64,000 bases of DNA from Thermoguttaceae bacterium (lineage in GTDB: Bacteria; Planctomycetota; Planctomycetia; Pirellulales; Thermoguttaceae): assembly GCA_017447865.1 (NCBI GenBank), contig JAFSMO010000092.1, forward strand, positions 94,954 to 158,953, written 5' to 3'. The translations under genes and the position numbers were made by a program. Each line of letters starts with the position of its first letter. The first letter of the stretch is position 1. Shown here piece by piece: positions 31,211 through 38,966 of the stretch. Under the pieces are notes generated by a model. The model was not told the origin of the DNA. It saw nothing but the letters and a program-made list of their open reading frames with translations, and made no database searches.

Positions 31211-32530
31211 TCAGCCGTAAATTCTCATCCGGACCGGCTCGCTCTTGACGCAGGCCATCTGTTTCATTTCCTCGATGGCGCCGAGCACCGCGCCTTCGGT
31301 CGTCTCGTGCGTCATGATGATGAGCGGGACGCCAGACGCTTCGTCGCATTCGTCCTGGACGCACGAACTGATCGAAATGCCCGCATTCGCCAGGACCGCC
31401 GTCACTTCCGAGATCACGCCCGCCCGGTCTTCCACAACGACGCGCAGGTAGTACCGGCCCTTGACCTCCGAGGCTTTGGCCAGAACGACGTTTTCCCCGG
31501 ATTCCTTCTCCCGGTTCCAGAGGTTCAGCGTCTCAAACGTGATCTTGGTCCGGCCCACCACTGTGTCCATGACGTCGGCGACGACGGCGCTCGCAGTCGG
31601 CATTTCGCCCGCGCCTTTGCCGTAGTAGAAGGACGTTTCCACCGCGTCCCCGATCACGCTCACGGCATTATACGCGCCACTGACCGCCGCAATGGGCGAG
31701 CCCTTTTTCACCAGCGTCGGGCAAACGCTCAACTCCAGTTTGTCCGGAGAGCCGGCAACACCACGGACGCGATTCGCGATCGCCAGGAGCTTGATGCTGT
31801 AGCCGAGCAGTTTGGCGTAGCGGAAATCGATCCCCGAGACGGTTTCGATCCCGACCTTCGGAATGTCTTTCCAATCGAGATGGATCCCGAATGCGATGTG
31901 GGAAAGGATCGAAAGTTTCTGCGCCGTGTCGGAGCCCTCCACGTCCATCGCGGGGTTGGCCTCGGCAAAACCGAGCCGCTGAGCTTCCTTGAGCGTCGGG
32001 GCGTAGTCGCTCCCGTTTTCTTCCATGTTCGAAAGGATGAAGTTGCACGTGCCGTTCAAAATCGCGTGGATCGACTCGATCTCGTTGGCGGCGAGCGACT
32101 CGCCCATGGCGGCGATGATCGGGATCCCACCACCGACGGCGGCCTCAAACGCCACGGAAACGCCCTTCGCCCGGGCCGCGGTGAAGATTTCCTCGCCGTA
32201 GGTCGCAAGGAGCGCTTTGTTCGCCGTCACAATATTTTTGCCGGCGTTGATCATTTCCAGCATGACGGTCCGTTCCACGCCCGTCCCGCCGATGAGCTGG
32301 ACCACGATGGAAATTTCCGGGTCGTTCAGAATGTCGTGGTAGTCGGCGGTCAGCATCCCCTCGGGAAGCTTCAGACCACGGTCGCGCGTCGTGTCCAGGT
32401 CCGCGATCCTCACGAGCTGAACGTCGCAGCCCGTCCTTTTGGAAATGCGTTCTTTCTGAAGAAGAAGGAGTTTCGCGACCCCTGTGCCAATGGTGCCGAA
32501 TCCGACCAAGCCGACTTTTATCGTTTTCAT
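31211..32530 (-). CDS. hom: Homoserine dehydrogenase
   Basis: Reduces aspartate semialdehyde to homoserine, leading to threonine and methionine. It has 439 residues. The NAD(P) domain starts KVGLVGFGTIGTGVAKLLL. The catalytic domain has AFEAAVGGGIPIIAAM, LNGTCNFILSNM, GFAEANPAMDVEGSDTAQKL (containing the catalytic Asp/Lys neighbourhood) and LLGYSIKLLAIA. A C-terminal ACT domain (YYLRVVVEDRAGVISEVTAV) suggests allosteric feedback, probably by threonine. It has its own promoter between aroB and hom. Confidence 0.97.
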   Translation of the reverse strand: MKTIKVGLVGFGTIGTGVAKLLLLQKERISKRTGCDVQLVRIADLDTTRDRGLKLPEGMLTADYHDILNDPEISIVVQLIGGTGVERTVMLEMINAGKNIVTANKALLATYGEEIFTAARAKGVSVAFEAAVGGGIPIIAAMGESLAANEIESIHAILNGTCNFILSNMEENGSDYAPTLKEAQRLGFAEANPAMDVEGSDTAQKLSILSHIAFGIHLDWKDIPKVGIETVSGIDFRYAKLLGYSIKLLAIANRVRGVAGSPDKLELSVCPTLVKKGSPIAAVSGAYNAVSVIGDAVETSFYYGKGAGEMPTASAVVADVMDTVVGRTKITFETLNLWNREKESGENVVLAKASEVKGRYYLRVVVEDRAGVISEVTAVLANAGISISSCVQDECDEASGVPLIIMTHETTEGAVLGAIEEMKQMACVKSEPVRMRIYG

Positions 32531-32578
32531 ATTTGGTTCTTTGAAATGAGTGAAAAAATGGAAATTCGTTTTTCTTTG

Positions 32579-32606
32579 ATTTTACAAAAATCCCCTGAAA
32601 ATGCAA
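32579..32606 (-). promoter_or_regulatory. Promoter of hom
   Basis: On the minus strand: TTGCAT (32606-32601), a 16-nt spacer and TAAAAT (32584-32579), about 50 nt upstream of the hom ATG. It starts just after the aroB stop codon. Confidence 0.65.
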
Positions 32607-32616
32607 GGGGGGAGGT

Positions 32617-33693
32617 TCAGATGAACGACTCAATATTGGAAATCTTCTTCATCTCGCACTCGCCCAGCCGATTCGGCAAAACGAAGCGGATCGTCCCGTT
32701 GACCGTCTTTTTGTCGTGCATCATCGTGTTTAGGATCGCGTCGCGATTGAATTCCGGCGCCTTGGTCGGAATTTTCAGCGCGGTCAAAAGGGCATCCTGC
32801 CGCTGGGCCAGGCGCTCCAGTTTCAGGTTTTCCGGTTCCAGCCAGCACGCCAGCCGGGCGGCGAAACTCATGCCGATGCCGACCGCTTCGCCGTGGAGGT
32901 AAACGCCGTAGCCGCCGAGTTTTTCCACGACGTGCCCGAACGTGTGGCCGTAATTCAGGACCGCGCGGCGGCCGGACGTTTCGCGCTCGTCTTCCAGCAC
33001 GATCTGCGCCTTCAGCTCGCAGCACCTCGCGATGATTTTCGCCAGGACCGCCTCGTCACGGGCGCGGATCTTTTGGACGTTTTGCTCCAGGAAATTGAAA
33101 AAATTCGCGTCCAGGATCACGCCGTACTTCACGACCTCGGCCAGACCCGCGCGGTACTGCCGGTCGTCGAGCGTCCGAAGCGTCTGCGTGTCCATCAAAA
33201 CCCCTTTCGGCTGCCAGAAGGCGCCGACGAGGTTTTTCCCCTGCGGAATATTGATGCCGGTTTTGCCGCCGACCGAACTGTCCACCTGGGCCAGCAGCGT
33301 GGTGGGGACCTGAATGAACGGCAGGCCGCGGTTGAGCGTCGCCGCCACGAAACCCGCCAAATCGCCCACGACGCCGCCTCCGACCGCCACGACGACGGTT
33401 TTCCGGTCCGCGCCGCACTCGATGAGGCGTTCCCAGAGCATCGCGGCCACGTCCACGCACTTGCTTTCCTCGCCGGCCTCCACGACGCACAAATCGTTAT
33501 TCACGCCGGCGTCCGCAAGAATTTCCGCGATTTTCAGACCGTAAAGCGGCTCGACGTTGGTATCGGTCACGACGATCGCATTCTTCGCGCCTTTCGTCCA
33601 CTTGAGGAAATAGTCGCCGAACTGATCAAAAATCCCGCTGGAAATGACGATTTCGTAAGGATTGGAACGAAGAGAAACGGGAACGGTTTGCAT
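32617..33693 (-). CDS. aroB: 3-dehydroquinate synthase
   Basis: Second step of the shikimate pathway; an NAD- and Zn-dependent cyclase of DAHP. It has 358 residues. Family blocks: VVAVGGGVVGDLAGFVAATL (glycine-rich NAD site), VPTTLLAQVDSSVGGKTGIN, GKNLVGAFWQPKGVLMD, and metal-ligand segments LNYGHTFGHVVEK and LHGEAVGIGM. AAGGA lies upstream of the ATG. It runs on the same strand as hom and the clp genes, but a hairpin separates it from clpP. The pathway's first enzyme is encoded at 38967-40313. Confidence 0.97.
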   Translation of the reverse strand: MQTVPVSLRSNPYEIVISSGIFDQFGDYFLKWTKGAKNAIVVTDTNVEPLYGLKIAEILADAGVNNDLCVVEAGEESKCVDVAAMLWERLIECGADRKTVVVAVGGGVVGDLAGFVAATLNRGLPFIQVPTTLLAQVDSSVGGKTGINIPQGKNLVGAFWQPKGVLMDTQTLRTLDDRQYRAGLAEVVKYGVILDANFFNFLEQNVQKIRARDEAVLAKIIARCCELKAQIVLEDERETSGRRAVLNYGHTFGHVVEKLGGYGVYLHGEAVGIGMSFAARLACWLEPENLKLERLAQRQDALLTALKIPTKAPEFNRDAILNTMMHDKKTVNGTIRFVLPNRLGECEMKKISNIESFI

Positions 33694-33730
33694 GAGATTT
33701 TTCCTTTTTATCCAATGGCCGGAAACGTTT

Positions 33731-33763
33731 TAAGCCTCAAGAAAGAGAAATTCCTGAGGCTTA
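33731..33763 (-). terminator. Probable terminator after the clpP pair
   Basis: TAAGCCTCA (33731-33739) and TGAGGCTTA (33755-33763) form a 9-bp stem, 21 nt beyond the clpP stop codon. The T tract on the minus strand is short. Confidence 0.6.
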
Positions 33764-33784
33764 ACGGTCCTGCTCTCCCAAAAA

Positions 33785-34375
33785 TTACTCGGCCAGCGGA
33801 GACTCGATCACGTGGTCGATGATGTGGTACGCGCAGGCTTCCTCCGCCGACATGAAATTATCGCGGTCCGTATCCGCCACGATCTTCTCGTACGAGTGGC
33901 CCGTGTGCTTGAGCAGCAGATTGTTCAGCTTCTGCTTGGTCTTTTCAAATTCCGTCGCGTGGATCAGAATTTCCTCGGCGGTCCCTTCCATCCCGGCACT
34001 GGGTTGGTGGATCATGATCCGGGCGTTGGGGAGAGCGTAGCGTTTTCCGGGCGCTCCCGCAGCGAGCAGAAACGCGCCCATGGAGGCGCACTGGCCGATG
34101 CCGTAGGTCCGGACGTCGCACGTGATGAAGTTCATCGTGTCGTAGATCGCCATTCCGGCCGTCACACTTCCGCCGGGGGAGTTGATGTAGAAATGAATGT
34201 CCGCCTTGGGATCTTCGGACTGCAGGTAAAGCATCTGCGCCACGATGGAATTGGCCGTCTCGTCGGTGACTTCCGTTCCGAGGAAGACGATGCGGTCGCG
34301 CAGCAGGCGGCTGTAAATGTCCATGGCACGCTCTTCGCGGCCGTTTTTATCGATGACGAAAGGGATAAGTGACAT
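33785..34375 (-). CDS. clpP: ATP-dependent Clp protease proteolytic subunit, copy 1
   Basis: A 196-residue serine peptidase that forms the double-heptamer chamber fed by a Clp ATPase. The catalytic Ser is in GQCASMGAFLLAAG, His in RIMIHQPSAG, and Asp in the ADTDRDNF segment. INSPGGSVTAGMAIYDTM is the oxyanion strand. The N-terminal propeptide is short. GAGGAG lies upstream of the ATG. It follows the second clpP gene by 36 nt in the tig-clpP-clpP cluster. The canonical ASMG context suggests this is the standard active subunit. Confidence 0.96.
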   Translation of the reverse strand: MSLIPFVIDKNGREERAMDIYSRLLRDRIVFLGTEVTDETANSIVAQMLYLQSEDPKADIHFYINSPGGSVTAGMAIYDTMNFITCDVRTYGIGQCASMGAFLLAAGAPGKRYALPNARIMIHQPSAGMEGTAEEILIHATEFEKTKQKLNNLLLKHTGHSYEKIVADTDRDNFMSAEEACAYHIIDHVIESPLAE

Positions 34376-34411
34376 TGAATTCTCCTCTTGAATTTCCTTA
34401 AATTTTCTATT

Positions 34412-35026
34412 TTACTTCTTTTCTTCTTCCGGTTTCTTCACGATCGAGTCCACGATTCCGTATTCCAGTGCCTCCTGGGCCGTCATGTAGTGGTCGCGGT
34501 CCGTGTCTTTCGCAACCTGCTCGACCGTTTTGCCGCAGTCCGCCGCGAGGATCTCGTTCAGAAGCTGGCGGGTCTTGATGATCTCCTGCGCCTGGATGTT
34601 AATATCGGAAACCTGACCGCCGACCTGGCCCCACGGCTGGTGGATCATCACCTTCGCGTGCGGAAGGATGAAACGTTTCCCCTTGGTTCCGCCGCCGAGC
34701 AGGACCGCCGCGGCGCTGGCCGCCAGACCCACGCAGTACGTGTTCACCGGGCAGCTCAACACGCGCATCGTGTCGTAAACCGCCAGCATGGCGCTGACGC
34801 TTCCGCCGGGGGAATTGATGTAGAAATGAATGTCCTTGCGGCGATTATCGCTCTGCAGGTAGAGGAGCTGCATCACGATTGCGTTCGCATTCCCGTCCCC
34901 GATGGGGCCCTGAAGGAAGATGATCCGGTTCTCAAGAAGAAGATCAGAAATCGTCAATTGCCGCTGACGCTGGTAGTCTGACCCACCCATCATCGGTTCA
35001 AAGGCAGTATTATTAAAAAGTTCCAT
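34412..35026 (-). CDS. clpP: ATP-dependent Clp protease proteolytic subunit, copy 2
   Basis: A 204-residue paralogue. Ser is in GLAASAAAVLLGGG (SAA instead of the usual SMG after the nucleophile), His in KVMIHQPWGQ and Asp in KDTDRDHY, so the triad is complete. The handle sequence differs from copy 1. Two co-transcribed ClpP types usually form a mixed ClpP1P2 barrel; that is an inference here. GGAAGGG lies upstream of the ATG. No clpX or clpA is in the window. Confidence 0.95.
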   Translation of the reverse strand: MELFNNTAFEPMMGGSDYQRQRQLTISDLLLENRIIFLQGPIGDGNANAIVMQLLYLQSDNRRKDIHFYINSPGGSVSAMLAVYDTMRVLSCPVNTYCVGLAASAAAVLLGGGTKGKRFILPHAKVMIHQPWGQVGGQVSDINIQAQEIIKTRQLLNEILAADCGKTVEQVAKDTDRDHYMTAQEALEYGIVDSIVKKPEEEKK

Positions 35027-35181
35027 TGAGTACCCTTCCTTTTAACGAAACAATGCCGAATCGACCCAAAATCGATCCGGCAAATCCCACGCGGCCCGCT
35101 TTGAGCCGCATAATTTTAGCATAAAAGTCCAGTAAACGAAACCGAAAAATCAGCCTCGCAAGCCCGCTTCTGCCCGAAAAA

Positions 35182-36654
35182 TCATTCGGCTTTTTCTTCA
35201 GCCGGAGCGTCTTTCGCAGCGTCTTCAGCCGAAGCGTCTTCAGCGGCTTCTTCTTCCTTCTTGCCAGTACCGCCAGCCGGGAAGGCCACGTTGGCCATTT
35301 CTTCGGGGTACGGCTCGAAAGTCGTTTCTTCGAAAGCCGCATTTTCCAGGATCCGGGCGATGACTTTGCGCTCGATGATCTGGTTGCGCAGAATATCCAT
35401 CTGGTTCTGTTTCTCAATACGGGCACGAAGTTTACGCGGCGACTCATTCATCTGACGTGCGATCGTCTGGATCTCAACATCGTAATCTTCTTCTTCCGCG
35501 TCGATTTTTTCATCTTCAGCGATACGCTCAAGGATGAAGTGCTCCTTGAGGGCTTTCTTCGTGCTTTCCACGCTGTTCTGACGCAGGATATTCAGGTGTT
35601 CCTGAATCATCTCAACCGAGAAACCACCGCGCTGCAGCTCGTACATCGTACGGTACAGTTCACGCTCGGCCTGACGTTCCAGAAGGGTCGGCGGCAGTTC
35701 CCAGTCGGCGTCTTTAATGAGCTGGGTCGTAATGATCTCACGCGCCACCTGCTCCTGCTGATAAGCCATCTGGCTTTCAAGCTGGGCTTTGAGGAACGCA
35801 CGGTACTCGTCTTCGGACCCGAACCCCAGTTCCGAGAGGAATTTCTCGTTCACTTCGGGCAGGCTGAGCTTGTACACGCTGTCCACTTCAAAGACGGCTT
35901 CGACTTCTTTCCCCCGGAGCAGAACGTTTGGAGCGGATTCGGAAAGATTGAACTTGAGCGTGCGGGTTTCCCCAGCTTTAATACCTTCCATCTGGCCGTC
36001 GAAATTCTCGATCGTCGCGTCGCTGAAGAGGAGGGACGGACGAAGACGAATGGTTTCGTGATCGCTGGAATTGATGATCTCGTCGTTGTAACGAATGAAG
36101 AGCTTCGTGGTGATGTAGTCGCCCGTGACAGCACCTTCTTCCGATTTTTCCAGTTTGCCCTGACGGGAACGGAAAGAAACACTGGCGGCGTCAACATCGG
36201 CGTCGGTGAATTCGCGGACCGGTTTCTCAAGTTTCAAACCTTTCCAGTTCGGAACCACAAATTCCGGGCGGACTTCCAGATCGTACTCAAACACGAAATC
36301 GCCCTTTTCGGGAATCTCAAGCGCGACGTAATCGAACATCGGGTCACTGATCGGAGCGAGATTTTTCTCATCATTGACCTGAGAAATGGCTTCCATCAGA
36401 ATGGCGCTCTTGGATCGTTCCGCAATGTCCTTGCGAAAACGGGCTTTCACGACATTCATCGGAGCACGGCCCGGACGAAATCCCGGAACCACTGCCACCG
36501 GTTTGAGTTCGTCAAATTCTTTATTCATGATCCGATCGATGTCTTCACGCGCGACCGTGACCGTAATATGACGCTCGCAAGCGCTGCGTTCATCAACGTT
36601 GATCGTCAGATTCAATTTCTGTTCTTCGGAAGTATTCAGTTCTGTTTCAGCCAT
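35182..36654 (-). CDS. tig: Trigger factor, ribosome-associated chaperone and peptidyl-prolyl isomerase
   Basis: Binds nascent chains at the ribosomal exit tunnel. It has 490 residues, a little longer than E. coli Tig. The ribosome-binding signature appears as VVPGFRPGRAPMNVVKARFR (GFRxGxxP). The middle FKBP-like domain runs from about residue 150 (GDYITTKLFIRYND), and the helical C-terminal arms end in an Ala/Glu/Lys-rich tail (KEEEAAEDASAEDAAKDAPA) not typical of the family. The start is placed at the ATG at 36654, the beginning of MAETELNTSEE; the open frame extends upstream without homology. It lies directly downstream of two tRNA-Gly genes and is followed by two clpP genes. Confidence 0.94.
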   Translation of the reverse strand: MAETELNTSEEQKLNLTINVDERSACERHITVTVAREDIDRIMNKEFDELKPVAVVPGFRPGRAPMNVVKARFRKDIAERSKSAILMEAISQVNDEKNLAPISDPMFDYVALEIPEKGDFVFEYDLEVRPEFVVPNWKGLKLEKPVREFTDADVDAASVSFRSRQGKLEKSEEGAVTGDYITTKLFIRYNDEIINSSDHETIRLRPSLLFSDATIENFDGQMEGIKAGETRTLKFNLSESAPNVLLRGKEVEAVFEVDSVYKLSLPEVNEKFLSELGFGSEDEYRAFLKAQLESQMAYQQEQVAREIITTQLIKDADWELPPTLLERQAERELYRTMYELQRGGFSVEMIQEHLNILRQNSVESTKKALKEHFILERIAEDEKIDAEEEDYDVEIQTIARQMNESPRKLRARIEKQNQMDILRNQIIERKVIARILENAAFEETTFEPYPEEMANVAFPAGGTGKKEEEAAEDASAEDAAKDAPAEEKAE

Positions 36655-36745
36655 GACTTTGACCCAATAAACGAAAAAAATTTGGTTCTGATACAGCAAA
36701 CGGCTCAAGCAGAAGCCAGAGCCGTTCACCTAGAGTTAAATGAAA

Positions 36746-36818
36746 AGCGGGCGAAGGGGTTCGAACCCTCGACAACGACGTTGGCAACGTCGTGCTCTGC
36801 CAACTGAGCTACGCCCGC
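36746..36818 (-). tRNA. tRNA-Gly (anticodon GCC), copy 2
   Basis: A 73-nt cloverleaf on the minus strand: acceptor GCGGGCG/CGCCCGC plus discriminator T, D-stem GCTC/GAGC, anticodon arm CGACG-TTGCCAA-CGTCG, T-arm GAGGG-TTCGAAC-CCCTT. The CCA end is not encoded. It is identical in sequence to the copy at 36886-36958 and lies 91 nt upstream of tig. Confidence 0.97.
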
Positions 36819-36885
36819 GATTTTAAATTGTAAAAAAACTCTTTCCCGCATGAACACCAAAGTTCCACTTGAGAAGAATCTCAAG

Positions 36886-36958
36886 AGCGGGCGAAGGGGT
36901 TCGAACCCTCGACAACGACGTTGGCAACGTCGTGCTCTGCCAACTGAGCTACGCCCGC
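36886..36958 (-). tRNA. tRNA-Gly (anticodon GCC), copy 1
   Basis: Same 73-nt sequence and structure as the copy at 36746-36818; the two are separated by 67 nt. It is preceded by a strong promoter and is the first element of the probable tRNA-tRNA-tig-clpP-clpP transcription unit. Confidence 0.97.
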
Positions 36959-36999
36959 AGATGCGATGTTCAGGCAAGAATACCCAAACAACAAACCGG

Positions 37000-37027
37000 A
37001 TTATAGCCTATTTTAAAATTTTCGCAA
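37000..37027 (-). promoter_or_regulatory. Promoter of the tRNA-Gly/tig cluster
   Basis: On the minus strand: TTGCGA (37027-37022), a 16-nt spacer and a perfect TATAAT (37005-37000), about 41 nt before the first tRNA. The remaining gap up to 37118 holds only the next terminator. Confidence 0.75.
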
Positions 37028-37062
37028 GGGGCACCCCGCAGATTTTCTTGAAATTTTTTTCA

Positions 37063-37100
37063 GATAAAAAAAGAGTCTCCCCGAGAAGGGAAGACTCTTT
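37063..37100 (-). terminator. Rho-independent terminator after the Glu-rich lipoprotein gene
   Basis: AAAGAGTCT (37070-37078) pairs with AGACTCTTT (37092-37100); on the minus strand the stem runs into TTTTTTT. It lies 18 nt past the stop codon at 37119. Confidence 0.88.
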
Positions 37101-37118
37101 CGCTTTTTTATTCCTTTT

Positions 37119-38168
37119 TTATTCCTCGGTCGAGCTCCAGAATTCAGGTACTTCTACCCACGTTTCATGGTGCAGACTGTCCAATGTCATGATTTCCAGG
37201 TATTTTTCCTGCTCCATGAGCCAGGACGAATAGGTCTTGGAAAGATTCAGCATCTGATAATCACGCGCAAGATTTGTGCCAGTGTACTCCATGGTCCGAA
37301 CGATCAGGCACTCGTTCACGCCTTCCTGGAGGATGACTCCCGGTATTTTCACCAAACGGTACGTCACGTTTTGGAAATTGGCCTTTTTCATTTCCTCACG
37401 TACTTCTTCCGGCGTGTTTTTCAGCACTTCCAGGAACGCTTCCGCCTGACGGTTCATTTCCTCTTCGATCACTCCGGATTTGTTTGCCGCCGGTTTTTCC
37501 GCGTTGGGTTCTGTTTTTTCCCCAGTTTCTTCTTTCAGATTTTCGGCCTCTTCCACTTCTTCGTTTTCTGTATTGACCTCAGTCTTTGTTTTTTTACCTG
37601 ACTTGGTCTTTTTCTTCGAGGGTGCTGTTTCTTTTACGTCCAGCGAGGTTTCATCATCGTTTCCCATGGAAATATCGACTTCTTCGTTTTCATCTCCCTC
37701 TTCGTCTTCTGCCGACCCGTTGTTTTTCTTGCTGTCCTTTTTGAACAGTTCCTCCACTTCCGCTTCGGTTTTCTGAGACTCCTCCACCATTTCGATGGCC
37801 AGATCCAGTTCTTTCTCCTTTTCCTGGGCTTTCTGGATCCCCTCCTCACTGGAGCTTTCGCGGGCGGTGGATTCTACGATCGCCAAAATGTCCGGGTCGA
37901 TTTCATCTCCCACGGCCTTCGAGACCGGGGCTTCCTCCATTTTTCCGGAAAAATCCAGACCTTCAGGGAGTTCGGCCGATTCCGGCTTCTTTTCATTTTC
38001 CCACAATTCATCGGGGATTTCTGCCAGATTCCCAACGCGAGCGATGTGGCAAAGCCGCGCGGTGACTTGCGCCGGGGCCTCATCCGTGGTTTCCGTCTGT
38101 TTTTCTTCGCAGCCGACCAGGATCACCGCGGCAAGAAGAAGGGAAATATTCAAAAAGATTTGACGCAT
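37119..38168 (-). CDS. Lipoprotein with long Glu/Lys-rich low-complexity region
   Basis: I do not recognise the family. It has 349 residues. The N-terminus MRQIFLNISLLLAAVILVGC is a lipoprotein signal with lipobox LVGC. A central stretch of about 150 residues is extremely rich in Glu, Lys, Asp and Ser (KEKELDLAIEMVEESQKTE, EDEEGDENEEVDISMG, KKKTKSGKKTKTEVNTENEE) and probably disordered or coiled. The C-terminal 100 residues look folded (KKANFQNVTYRLVKIPGVIL, MEYTGTNLARDYQMLNLSKT). The ATG at 38168 is chosen because GGAG lies six bases upstream; an earlier ATG at 38201 overlaps the preceding gene's stop codon. It is probably co-transcribed with the gene at 38198-38770 and may work with it at the envelope. 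Confidence 0.7.
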   Translation of the reverse strand: MRQIFLNISLLLAAVILVGCEEKQTETTDEAPAQVTARLCHIARVGNLAEIPDELWENEKKPESAELPEGLDFSGKMEEAPVSKAVGDEIDPDILAIVESTARESSSEEGIQKAQEKEKELDLAIEMVEESQKTEAEVEELFKKDSKKNNGSAEDEEGDENEEVDISMGNDDETSLDVKETAPSKKKTKSGKKTKTEVNTENEEVEEAENLKEETGEKTEPNAEKPAANKSGVIEEEMNRQAEAFLEVLKNTPEEVREEMKKANFQNVTYRLVKIPGVILQEGVNECLIVRTMEYTGTNLARDYQMLNLSKTYSSWLMEQEKYLEIMTLDSLHHETWVEVPEFWSSTEE

Positions 38169-38197
38169 TTTTGACTCCATTTTCTGTAAAGGTTGGA

Positions 38198-38770
38198 TCA
38201 TTTCGGCATTCTCTCGCTGGCCAGGATCCTCAGGTTTTCCAGCGTCTTCGCCATTTCACTCTTCCATTTCGCGTTTGAGGAAGCGTTTATTCTTTCAGAG
38301 GCTTTCTGAAAGCACAGTTCAAAACTGGTGGAATCCCGGCATTCTACGGCACATTCCCCCAGATTAATATAAATGGCCGTTTCCACTTCAGGATCTTTAA
38401 GCGTTTCCACGTTTTGGATTCCCTCTTTCAGGGCAGCGGACGCTTCTTCTTTCATTCCTGCGAGATGAAGCAGGAGGACGTACTTCGGCTGAATGACGCA
38501 GCGCACCACTCCCACGGGCCGCTCAGAGAACGATTTCCCGAATGTCCGGAGCTTTTCCTGCGCCTGCAGGACCAATTTCACCTTTTCCTCGTCTTTCTCG
38601 GCATTTTTGGCCTGGAACAAAAGATCACGTATTTCCAGCAGAGGCGCGGTACCCTCTTGCACTTCCGCCTGAAGTGTGCGCTGGGCCTTCTGCTGGTTCA
38701 TCATGAAAAGGGAAGCTCCGATAAAAAACAAAGAAATCAGAAGAAGCAAGTAACGAAAAATCTTTTTCAT
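38198..38770 (-). CDS. Membrane-anchored helical protein of unknown function
   Basis: A 190-residue protein with an N-terminal anchor (KIFRYLLLLISLFFIGASLF) and a soluble helical remainder. Repeating helices such as LLEIRDLLFQAKNAEKDEE, VKLVLQAQEKLRTFG, LLLHLAGMKEEASAALKEGI, ETAIYINLGECAVECRD and FELCFQKASERINASSN have tetratricopeptide-like spacing and Ala/Gly positions, so a TPR-type scaffold is plausible but not proven. AGGAA lies upstream of the ATG. Its stop codon overlaps an alternative ATG of the lipoprotein gene, so the two are likely one transcriptional unit. Confidence 0.65.
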   Translation of the reverse strand: MKKIFRYLLLLISLFFIGASLFMMNQQKAQRTLQAEVQEGTAPLLEIRDLLFQAKNAEKDEEKVKLVLQAQEKLRTFGKSFSERPVGVVRCVIQPKYVLLLHLAGMKEEASAALKEGIQNVETLKDPEVETAIYINLGECAVECRDSTSFELCFQKASERINASSNAKWKSEMAKTLENLRILASERMPK

Positions 38771-38904
38771 GAAACCGGCACGTTCCTGTTCATCAGCATT
38801 TCCAAAAAAAATTGAATATTCTACTGGAATTTTAGCGAAATTCCCGGTTTTAGAATAGAGTAAAATTGGGAGATTTAAGAAAAAACAGAAAAAAAGAAGG
38901 AAAA

Positions 38905-38938
38905 AAACAGGGAGCGCCGCGCTTTGGCTGCACTCCCT
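38905..38938 (-). terminator. Terminator after the DAHP synthase gene
   Basis: On the minus strand, GGGAGTGCAGCCAAAGCGCG then GCGCTCCC folds into a stem and is followed by TGTTTTTTT, about 29 nt beyond the stop codon at 38967. Confidence 0.8.
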
Positions 38939-38966
38939 TTTTTCGTTTTGCGACGATCAGAAGCAT

